A stretch of 64,000 bases of DNA, from the NCBI RefSeq assembly GCF_003343245.1, contig NZ_CP024901.1:1116001-1180000 (forward strand), given 5' to 3'. This stretch comes from Photorhabdus laumondii subsp. laumondii. Lineage in GTDB: Bacteria > Pseudomonadota > Gammaproteobacteria > Enterobacterales > Enterobacteriaceae. Of this stretch, positions 1 to 9,800 are shown in pieces. The notes under the pieces are model-generated. The model was not told the origin of the DNA and did not search any database. It was given only the letters and a program-made list of their open reading frames with translations. How positions within the stretch are numbered: the stretch's first letter is position 1; each line of letters begins with the position of its first letter. Both the position numbers and the translations under genes were made by a program.

Positions 1-696
1 TGCTATGAGAGGATGCAGCGTGTTGAGGATAACTGGCATTATCGGAGAAGCGAGAGATTAACGAACGCCGGCAAACTTATTATTGGGACCAGTGGAGAAT
101 ATATTAATAAAATTTCGGCAGTGATAAAAAGAGCGGTGCAACGTTATCATTATCGTGATATTTACATAAAAAACAATTTTCTGGTTGATGATTCAGCAAG
201 AAAAGAGGCAATATTTTCTTCTTTAATGAAAGAAGATATAACCGTCTATGTGACGACTGAACATTATCCTGATAACGATAATATTATAAGAATAGATGGA
301 ACTTATCAGGTGCTGCGTCTTGCTATCGCTAATGATATTTTGGGATCGGAAAGTCATGCTGATGATATTATATCCACATTGCCTTTGGCTCAGCATAATA
401 GTGCTTTCTTGAAACAATGTGACGGCTTTATTCCACTGAATTGTCTACCTGAGTACCAAAATTTAACTTTGCTAACTGTTCCTGATTTCTCTAATCGGTT
501 GGATTTAGTGAGATCAGGTATCGCGATAAGTTTAATGACACCTAATGAAGCGATCTGTTCTGCTGATCTTCATAAAGGTATTACCTTTTTGAATTTTAAA
601 TCGTATCCAACACCATCAGTGAAATATTGTGCTTATACTCTTAGACACAAATATAAAGAACCATTGAATTTATTGATTTCCGATTTAATTGTCTAG
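1..696 (+). CDS. LysR-family regulator, 5' end outside window
   Basis: The reading frame is open from base 1 and ends at 696, giving the C-terminal ~231 residues of a LysR-type transcriptional regulator. The frame enters the window at CYER, which aligns with the end of the helix-turn-helix/linker region of the full-length paralogue at 11618-12529. The first ~75 residues, including the DNA-binding domain, must lie to the left. The remainder is the effector-binding region and shares long identical stretches with the paralogue (IIGTSGEY, KRAVQRYHYRDI, SLMKEDITVYVTTE). It is convergent with tccC5 (stop at 859), and a shared hairpin lies between them. The ligand and targets are not visible; a role in local control of Tc genes is inferred from position only. 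Whether the missing 5' end is intact cannot be judged. Confidence 0.85.
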   Translation, partial: CYERMQRVEDNWHYRRSERLTNAGKLIIGTSGEYINKISAVIKRAVQRYHYRDIYIKNNFLVDDSARKEAIFSSLMKEDITVYVTTEHYPDNDNIIRIDGTYQVLRLAIANDILGSESHADDIISTLPLAQHNSAFLKQCDGFIPLNCLPEYQNLTLLTVPDFSNRLDLVRSGIAISLMTPNEAICSADLHKGITFLNFKSYPTPSVKYCAYTLRHKYKEPLNLLISDLIV

Positions 697-806
697 GATT
701 GATCTGAGATATTTATCATTGCATTAATTAAACCATTTGTCTGGATTAATGAAATATTATCGTGATTGAATGAAACTTTCTTGAAATTTTAATGATTGGT
801 TGTGAA

Positions 807-845
807 ATCCCCTGAATTAAAGTTCAGGGGATCTTTTATTAATTA
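807..845. terminator. hairpin terminator between lysR and tccC5
   Basis: ATCCCCTGAA and TTCAGGGGAT pair perfectly (10 bp) around a 6-nt loop, followed on the plus strand by ATCTTTTATT. It fits a rho-independent terminator for the plus-strand lysR and may also stop minus-strand transcription leaving tccC5. Confidence 0.75.
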
Positions 846-858
846 CTATTTTATCAAT

Positions 859-3681
859 TTAATTTGTACTGGATGATCTAAAGCTGCCGGTATAAGTATC
901 ACGTACATTCCTATGAGTAATCGCTGATGGTTTAATATCTTGTAATAATACATAGGTATCTCTACCTTGATGTCTCATTGAAACAACTTCGAACGGTGTT
1001 TCTCTGGGGAATAGTATTTCTGCTTGCCCCGCTTCTGGTCCATTGGCTCTTATTTTCAATTTTTCAACAAAGCTTTTCCACGAATCATCTAAATCCATCT
1101 TAAATATTTTCTCCGCATTTTCGTTATTATACTTAGATTTTGCTGCCACATTGACACCTGTATTGGTTAAAAATGCCATTTTGACATATCGAGTTTCACT
1201 GGTTTCTTTTTTATGCACAAAATTCAGAAAACCACGATGGGCCGATGTTGATAAATAAGCATTATCTGAAACGATATCACCAACGTTGATGCTATTTCCT
1301 TCCTGTGGAGAGTGCCAGGGGGAGGGCTTGGAATTATCTATATAGGTCATCACTCGATAAGTTACCCGTATTTGTCTATCTTGCAGGGCAGATAATGAGG
1401 AATCTAAATCTTTCACTATCGATGTAATACGGTTTTCTCTTATTGCAGTATTAATTTGCGAGCTATCCGTGGTGTAATCTTTAATTGGGCTAGTATCTAC
1501 ACCGGGATTGTTGGTCAATAATTGATGGGCTTCTTGCTCTGTTTGGGTAGCGATAGCTCTTTGGCGTTTGAAAGTTTGAGGTTTCGCCATTTTTTTATAA
1601 ACGGCTTCTTCCATTCCTGTAAAGGAACCCTGTTTTATTATCGCTTCTTCTGTTCTGTTAGCCGGAGATAATCCCTGAACATCAAATTGTGTCACCGGAT
1701 TATTTCTCACCATGCGATATAAATTCAGCCCATCAATGGTTCCGGCCGGGTCCGCACTTAACCATCTGCCCACCCACGGTTGGTAATAACGGTAGCCGTA
1801 ATAATACAGCCCGGTAGCATCCCGCTCTTTACCTGAATAACGAATGGTTTTATAGCTGGCTTCGGTTTGATTCCTTGCTGCCCACAGAGCTGTACCGCCA
1901 AATGGATAATATTCTTCCTCACTGATAATTTGTCCTTCGCTATCTAATTCAAGTTGGCTGGAACCGATAAGATTATCGTAGCTGTAACGAAGTTGATTGT
2001 TGTTGATATCTTCGGGTTTTCCGCTCTCCCAATGTAATACCCGGACTTGCGCACGACCAGCTTTACCGAGTGTGATAACTTGCAAATATTCCGTGGTAGT
2101 ACTGCCATGTTGGGTTGTGCGTAGTTCTAGCCCCGGCAGATAAGTGACTCTTTGCTGTTGCGCGATATTCTGAGTTTGTTGTTCATTCACTTTTAGCTGT
2201 CGTGTGCCGTTGCTATCGTAGTGATACCACTCATTTCCTGCGCTACTGTTGACTTGTTTCAATTCGCCTCGCGGTGTCCATATTAGAACTTGACCGGATA
2301 ATAAGTTGGTTTGATGGCCTCCCGAATCAAATAAGGCATCAACTTGGGTTGGATCTTCGGTCAGTGTACTTAATACGGCACGGTTGCTGTAATTAGAAAC
2401 CGTTATATTCGTCGTGTAGTTATTTTGCGTGGCAGGTGAACTATGCTGAATTTTCATCAAATTGCCGCCACGGTCATAACTATAGGTGCGGGTGTAGTTA
2501 GTGTAGGTGTTGTTATCAGCAGGTAGCGCAGGGGAGGGGAGTGGGTTATTTGGCTGACCTATATTGGCCATTTCACGTCCGGTGGCACTGATAAGCTGAT
2601 ACAGAGAATCGTAGGTATAGCTATTCTCCGGGATGACTTTTTGATTGCGCCAAAAGCGGGTGGCTTCCGCATCGTTACGGATATTGATCACATTGCCTAC
2701 CGGGTCATATTGATAGCGTAGGTCTTGCAACACCTTGGCGTCTGATGGACGGCGAGTGGTAATGCCGATAAGCCGCTGAGTTTCCGGTTCATAGCTGTAT
2801 TCGGTAATAATGCCGTTACCGTGCTCTTCGCGTAATTTTTGTCCGGCGGCGGAGTAGGTCAGCGATTTGATAATCACTTGTTCGGTCTGACCTTTTAATG
2901 TTAGCCAGCTCCCTTTTAGCTGACCGGCCACATCATAGGCTTGCCGCTGAATGTTGCCTTTAGCATCGGTCTGGGTAAGTAAAACCCCGGTGGCATCGGT
3001 TTTATTTTGGGTGGTATAGACATCACTACTCAGTTTTTGCTGCCAGAGGCTCTGGTCTTCACCTGTCCAGTCGGCATCTTGGTTATCGACGAGCGGTTGT
3101 TGAGATTGTGATAAAACGGCGCCGGTCAGGGCAAGGCTGTTGAGTTGAGCGAGTCCGGCGGTATCGTAATGACGGGTACACTGACCAACAAGGTTGTACT
3201 CTTTTTCCTGCGGCGTATTGCCGGCCCAGATAAGACGCTCGGTTGTTTTCTCTTCTGTCTGTGCTTGTTCGGTGATTGCGAGTAGGCGACCGGGTAGGGT
3301 GTTATCTTCATAAAGGTGATTTTGGCGGACACCGGTTGCGCTGATGGTCAATACCGGGCGACCTTCAATATCGTTGAGGGTAATTGTTCGGCCAGCATCG
3401 ACGCTCTCTGTTCGCAGGATATTGCCGGTCAAATTATGCTGCCAGATAAAATTCGGTTGTACGGCGTTGTTAGTCTGCTTAGCATCATACAGGCGAGGAT
3501 CAATGCTTTGGTTCAAATATCCGCCGGCATTATATTGATGGCGAGTAATACGCGGATCGGTATTTGCTTCTGCGGTAGCGCGGTGAAAACTAATATTACG
3601 GATAGCGAGTCCACGGTTATCGTGAACACTGACGGTCGGCGTATGGTGATAAAGTTTAGGGTCAATGTTTTTCATCGTCAT
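859..3681 (-). CDS. tccC5: Tc toxin C component TccC5 with ADP-ribosyltransferase tail
   Basis: This is the TcC subunit of an insecticidal toxin complex. An Rhs/YD-repeat core (about residues 1-671) forms half of the cocoon with TcdB and ends in the autoproteolytic motif region (GRWLSADPAG, then FDVQGL). The C-terminal ~269 residues are the released effector. That tail shows the R-S-E triad of ADP-ribosyltransferases: Arg in VTYRVM (776), STS at 811-813, and Q-A-E at 886-888. With the family start two codons downstream (MKNIDPK, 3675) these become R774, S809 and Q884/E886. This agrees with my memory of TccC5, whose QxE-type enzyme modifies a glutamine of Rho GTPases. Start: AAGGA lies 5 nt before the first ATG (3681) and 11 nt before the second, so 3681 is kept although homologues begin at MKN. 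The gene lies downstream of the tcdA4-like gene. Confidence 0.92.
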   Translation of the reverse strand: MTMKNIDPKLYHHTPTVSVHDNRGLAIRNISFHRATAEANTDPRITRHQYNAGGYLNQSIDPRLYDAKQTNNAVQPNFIWQHNLTGNILRTESVDAGRTITLNDIEGRPVLTISATGVRQNHLYEDNTLPGRLLAITEQAQTEEKTTERLIWAGNTPQEKEYNLVGQCTRHYDTAGLAQLNSLALTGAVLSQSQQPLVDNQDADWTGEDQSLWQQKLSSDVYTTQNKTDATGVLLTQTDAKGNIQRQAYDVAGQLKGSWLTLKGQTEQVIIKSLTYSAAGQKLREEHGNGIITEYSYEPETQRLIGITTRRPSDAKVLQDLRYQYDPVGNVINIRNDAEATRFWRNQKVIPENSYTYDSLYQLISATGREMANIGQPNNPLPSPALPADNNTYTNYTRTYSYDRGGNLMKIQHSSPATQNNYTTNITVSNYSNRAVLSTLTEDPTQVDALFDSGGHQTNLLSGQVLIWTPRGELKQVNSSAGNEWYHYDSNGTRQLKVNEQQTQNIAQQQRVTYLPGLELRTTQHGSTTTEYLQVITLGKAGRAQVRVLHWESGKPEDINNNQLRYSYDNLIGSSQLELDSEGQIISEEEYYPFGGTALWAARNQTEASYKTIRYSGKERDATGLYYYGYRYYQPWVGRWLSADPAGTIDGLNLYRMVRNNPVTQFDVQGLSPANRTEEAIIKQGSFTGMEEAVYKKMAKPQTFKRQRAIATQTEQEAHQLLTNNPGVDTSPIKDYTTDSSQINTAIRENRITSIVKDLDSSLSALQDRQIRVTYRVMTYIDNSKPSPWHSPQEGNSINVGDIVSDNAYLSTSAHRGFLNFVHKKETSETRYVKMAFLTNTGVNVAAKSKYNNENAEKIFKMDLDDSWKSFVEKLKIRANGPEAGQAEILFPRETPFEVVSMRHQGRDTYVLLQDIKPSAITHRNVRDTYTGSFRSSSTN

Positions 3682-3833
3682 TTACTTCCTTTGTTATGTT
3701 GAATAATTTGTGCAATTGTTATTTTGTCTGCATTACAGTGAACCAATGTTAAATTCAATCCTGCTATATAATAGGGATAATTTTTCTATTCAGGTAATTG
3801 AAATAACAGTGGCATGTAAGATGATTTTTAATA

Positions 3834-3855
3834 ACAGGCCCTGATTAGGGCCTGT
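3834..3855. terminator. hairpin downstream of tcdA4-like gene
   Basis: ACAGGCCCT pairs with AGGGCCTGT (9 bp, loop GATT) just after the stop of the tcdA4-like gene. On the minus strand it is followed by TTATTAAAAATC, only a weak U tract. Similar CAGGCCC hairpins follow both other tcdA genes. Confidence 0.55.
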
Positions 3856-3867
3856 GGCAGGTGATGG

Positions 3868-6800
3868 TTATTCGAGGATAGTGTAACGAATGTGCAGAAT
3901 AATGTCGGTCAGCATCTGTAATATGGTTTTTTGTTTACTGGTGGCATTGGGGAAACTTAGCGTTAATGTCCCCTTGTCATTAATATCGATTCCTTCAAAC
4001 GGCAGGAATTTGCCATCGTTGAAATCGAGTTGGAATTGACCATTGTCATTCAGGCCGTGGGAGACCGCCAAGGCTTTACAACCTTTAGCTAAGCCGGTGG
4101 CGTCACCACCATAAGACAGAACCGCTTGAACATCTTGATAGGGTCCCAATAGTGACGGTAAGGAGACACTAATTTGTTTAATGCGGCGTGTTTTGCCTAA
4201 CTGCATCTCTTCCGGGTAATCATCTTTGAGTTTCAGGTCTTGCAGGGTTAGCGTCGCGGATAGCGTATTGTTGGTTAATTTCAATTGATTACCGTTATTA
4301 CCGACGGAAGTCTCTTTATCTTCTTGTAGCAACGCTTCAATTTTATCTTTCAATGTAAAGCTTTTTCCCTCTAAGGATTGGTACACCTGCGCCAGAGAAA
4401 CCGTGCGTTCCACTTCCAGCGCACGTTGTTCTTGTTTCAGGTGCGCATCTTCCATTTGGGCCAGATTCAACATTAAGGTTTCTCCGGCAAGCAGACCGGC
4501 ATAGGTTCCTTGCCAGGCTCCCGGTTTAATAAAGCGTGCAGAGGTATCATTGGTTTCCCAACGGTAAGCTTGTTCTGCCATCAGACAACGGGCGACGACT
4601 AAATCGTAAAATTGGAAGTAAATGGCAGCTAACCGACCACGTAACCAGTTGTACAGCGCTTGATTGCTGAATTTTCGTTGCAGGAAAGCCAGTTGAGCTT
4701 GAGTTTGTTCCTGTTGGGTTTTCAGGCTGGTTTTTTGTAATACCGCCGCTTCACGGCGCACTGTTAGTGATTGAAGTTGAGCATCGATCTGTTTCATCTC
4801 TGCTTCGGCATTATTACGCTGGATTTCCCACTCCTGACGACGACGGCGCCATATTTCAGATTGCGAGACTTTCTCCGCTTCAATTAACAAACCTTCTGCG
4901 GCGATCCCGCCACCAATAGCAATGGCATTGGCAATTGCCCCAAAGCGTGTTCCCCCGACCGCAAAGCCGTAGATATTGGGTACCATCTCCAGCGCGGCGG
5001 CAGCCATGTGCAAGCCTTTCAATCCGCTGGTAATACTTTGGGAAGCTATTCGCATATCCAGAGCTTGACGTTCACCGGCATTGACATCTTCATCGTATAA
5101 TTTGCTGTAGTTATCAAAGCGCGATTGTGCCCCGGCTTTGGATTTTTCCAGTACGGTTTTTTCAGCATCTATTTCTTCAATGGTTTTGTCCTGAATGCTT
5201 AGCGTCGTTAATATCAGCTCTTTGGCTTGATTTTGCAGCAGAGCATTTAGGGCCTCAGCATCTTGGCGTTCAATAATATTTTGCAACGTGGAGCCGAACT
5301 GTGTGAGTTGAGCGACCATGCTGCGGGCATTTTCTAACATATGCGGGAAGTGCCACAGGGACATAAATGGTTGTGGAAGAGAGCCTCCTCCCTGAGACGT
5401 AGCAACGGCGGCGCTGAGTAACGCTTTCGGATCGGCCGGTGTGGCATACATCGGCAGATAGAGCGGTTGACCATCAATAGAGAGATTATGACGCAAGTTA
5501 TACAGGCGCAGTTCCAGTTTGTTCCAGTAGCTCAACATAACGTCGTTGATTTGTGGCAGGAAAAGATCGGTCAGGGTATTAGCGGAGCGCAATAATAATG
5601 CTGGTGTTTGCGTGCCTTGTCGTAGGGTGGTTATTGCGTAGGAATATGCTTTTTGTATGGTCGTGTCTGCGGCATTGTCCAGACGTGGATTATTCCATGC
5701 AGAACTCAACGGCAGATAGGGTTTATCGCCCAACAGGTGCAGTGCCTGCATATACCACATTTTGGCTTCGTTCAGCGTATCCCGCTCCAGTTGGCGATAG
5801 GCGTGATCGCCACGAGCCATCAGCAGATCGAGAGTGCGCATAAAGGTGGCTACTTTGTAGTGCATTGGATCGTGCTGTGCCACCGCATCGGGATCAACGG
5901 AATCCAGAGGATCACTGTTCCAACTGGTATTTTCTAGGAACGGGCGTACATTCCAGCGATAGTTTTTAATTTGACCACGAACAATATAACCGGATGGGCT
6001 CCAGACATATTTCAGCCAACGGTTAGTTTCATCGAAATTTTGTTCGTGTAGCAAACGCTGAGCAACCAGCATCGGGGTATAGTAGAACAGTTCCCAGAAA
6101 TAGAGGCTGTTAGCGCCGCTGAAATCCATTGGTTCCGAGAAAGTTTGTATTACTCTGGCTGATGCAAGCCCTGGGAAGGTCCCATTATTATAGGTAGTGT
6201 CGAATGTAGCGGGTTTATTATTATCCTCTTTAACGAATCGAATGAAATGTGTTTCTGCTTTTTGATAGGCAGCGTAAACATAGAGATTGTTTTTATTCCC
6301 ATAAGCGTTATCAACACGAGGTAAGAATAATTTTACTGTCGTTTGTGTAATATCGCTTAATGTTCCCTGATAAATAGGAAAATGATCACCTGCTTTAAAA
6401 ATATCACCATACATAATCTTAAATGATTTATTAGTGCCGTGGATATCAGTATTATATTTATCCATAACGATTTCTATATAAGCCCCTATCCCCATCATCG
6501 GTTCCTGAATATTCTGTGTTTCCATACTTAGAATCGTATCAATACCCGTAGTGGCGCGTTCAACTAATTGGCGAGCAAATAGGGTATTAAGACGAACGCG
6601 ATAGGCTCCCCATTGCATATATTGAGCGCCATTCTTGTCATGAAAAAGCGTTAGAGCATTATCGGTTTTAACCTTTTGAATAACAGGGATATTGAAAATT
6701 TCATAACCCAGTTTGCGTCCATCATCTGCCAGTGCGATAAAGGTGACATCAATACTGGCTGAATTGTTAGTAAAATTCAGACTAGAGCCATCTATTTCGA

Positions 6801-9800
6801 GAGCATTAAATTGGTAACACATTTCTTCAAAGCTAGGTGATGGTTGAACGGAGACATCTTTATTCGCTGTAAGAGAGTATTCTTTGCCAGCGTTGATTAT
6901 GATTTGAACCTTTTCAGAAGAGATTCCCGTGTTGATATCTGTTGCTCCACTAATATCGGTGGCAATCTGGCCTTCTTTATCTTCCATATAGAAATATGCT
7001 TTAAATAGATCTATATTATTAATCGTATCGATAATACAATCTTGGTTACTACTTGTAGTCGCGGTTATTTCTTCTTTAGTTGTTGGGAACCAAGCCCTTA
7101 TAGTACCAGTTGTGTTGCTCCTATAAAACAGCAAACATCCTTTGTCATTATTGCGGTATTGATAAACAGGATAGATAAGTTTTTCATTTTTAGAGTGATT
7201 TGGGTTTTTATTTATATTTGTATAAATAATAAATTTATCTCCCAGTTTGCCATATTTCTTCATTAGATCACATTGAATACGTTCTCGTCCTTCTTTTCCC
7301 TCATGAATTATTCTTAATTTCGGTGAAATCTTGATTTTTAAATCACTTGATGCAACTTCATAGTTGATAACTATATTACCGCCATATACTTGGCTCAGAT
7401 TATATTCCCCCCAATCATGGCTGTTGCTATGATTGATCAATGAAGGGATTTCATAATCCTCTGCATATCGGTTATTTATTCTTATGACGCTATTAGTATC
7501 AGAATTAGTATCGAAATGTGTATAACCGTTATCTCGATAAGAGTTGCATTGCTCATTGGTCATCTCTTTGGAGGACATATCGGAGAAAATATAAAATCCT
7601 TGCATTGGAGCAGTTTTATAATCGTCCAATTTCTCTTTTTTTCTATAAAACATGACCAGTAGTGTATCTTCCCCTTGATAACCTGCGCAATAGAGTCCGG
7701 GAGCTTGAGATTTTGCCAGTTCTAATGCTGATATTTTGCTATTCACATCAAAGGCTATTGGTGTATTCCAGGTACCATCATAACGAATATGAGCCAATTT
7801 TAATTCATAGTAATAGTCAGTAATGACTTTATTATCTTTATCTTGTTTAGCTATTTCCTTTTGTTCCAACCAAATCAGATATAAGCGGGATTTATAGATA
7901 ACTGGGCGAATGGTGCTTTGGTAGGGATTAATTGCGCAGTCAATTTTGTGCCATTCACTCCAGGCATTAGCAGCGAATTTACCATCGTTGAATTTACTGT
8001 GATCGACACTGCGCCAGTAATATTGATTAATTTCTGTTTTGCTGTGTCCAATAAAGTAGGTCAGCCCTTGGTCATTATTAACATTGTCATGATAAGCACT
8101 AATGACTTCCAAATTAGCGACTTGCTCAAACGAGGTCAGGTAAGATTTAAATGCATCTTCTACCGTATCGGCATTTAATTGGCTCTGGCTGACGGATTGC
8201 AATAGCGTATCCATCATTTTCGTTTGTCCGATACGCATTGTCGGGTCGATATAATTTTCGGGATAGTAAGCTAATTGTGAAACGCCAGCCCAAGTGCTGT
8301 AACGTTTATTATATTTATCCCAATCGATAAAAAATTGACGAGTAATAACATCAGAAATGGCATGGGTTTCTATATTTTCCAGCGCCCGGTTGACGTACAA
8401 TTGAATACTGGCAATGGCTTCGGCAATGCGTGTAGTTTTTATTGCAGCAGAAACTTGGTTATCAATGAGTAAATATTGGTATAAATCGTCACGGCTTTTA
8501 ATTGCTGCTGCCCGGTTAGCAATCTTGCTAATATAATAGTTGCTTAATGCAGTACTGCGAGATTCGTCCAGAAATGCGTGTAGAGTATTCATTTGTTGAG
8601 TATCTAACCCGGCAGTTAATACCATAGCTGCGTTTTCCCATTGGGAATAGGTCGGTGTTTTTTGAGACGGTTGTATATAATCCAATGCTATCAGGGATGA
8701 AATACCCTGCGGGGAGATATTAAAATCATTTGCTACATTGGTCCATTGCAGAATAATATCGATGGATTGCCAATTGGAGAATGTATTTTCTTTAGTAACC
8801 TGCTTATAATTTTGCGCCTGAATACTGGCTTGTTCTAATAAATTAGCATCAAGGTTCATGGCATTAGCCAGTTGTTCTGCGGTTAAAATTTTATTTTCAA
8901 AAGCGGTTAGAATAGGAGAGGCTTTTTCACCTAGTGTGTTAACCCAATTAGCAAAGCGGGTTAGGATGATTAATGTTGGTGCATTATGGGCTGGTGTCGC
9001 TTTATCAGGTTCATCAGAAATGCCAAAAATGGTTGGTTGTTCTATGAACAGGCGGAAAGCGTTTTCATTAATACCGGAAGAACGATAAATCATTGTTAAT
9101 TGTGCCAGACAGTGACAGTACTGAATAATTTGTTCCTGCATTTCTGGCGGTTTTGATAATTCTAAAATTCCCCTATTTTGTAACCAGTCCCAGAATTTTT
9201 CTGTTGTTATTTTCTTTTCGCTTGGTTTTATTTTATCAGCCCAGAGAAGAATAGAATGTGCGACATTTTCAGACGGTAATTGTAGCGTTGCGGCAATATA
9301 AGGCGATATGGTAGTCAAAAGATCTTTTTTATTTTCATCAAAGTTTTGTAAACCATTGTAGACCGTATTGAGTAAGTTTTGAATTTCAGGCGTTAGCGTT
9401 TTGTCATAGTTGGTGGTGGTCATCAAAAATAACTGATAGACACTCCACTTTTGTGTACGCAGCCAATTGCTTAGGCTATCGAGTCTGTTTATGAGTTTCT
9501 CCAGTTCTTTATCATCAATGGTATATAAATCTCTCTTATCTTCACCGATAGTCATCAGGAGTAAATACAGTTCATCAATCGTTAATTGGTGAATATCTGC
9601 CAGTAGTTTAGTCATATAGAGATTGGAAAGATTTTTTATATTATTAGCAATTTTACCATCTTTATTTTCATGATTAGCAATATGGAGCAATCGATAAAGA
9701 GAAATATCATCGACATTAAAAGCACGTTTAAGTACTGTTTTGTGCCAGTTATCGGTATCGGTACTGTTCAGATTTAAGTCAATATTGGTGTCTTCGGTAA

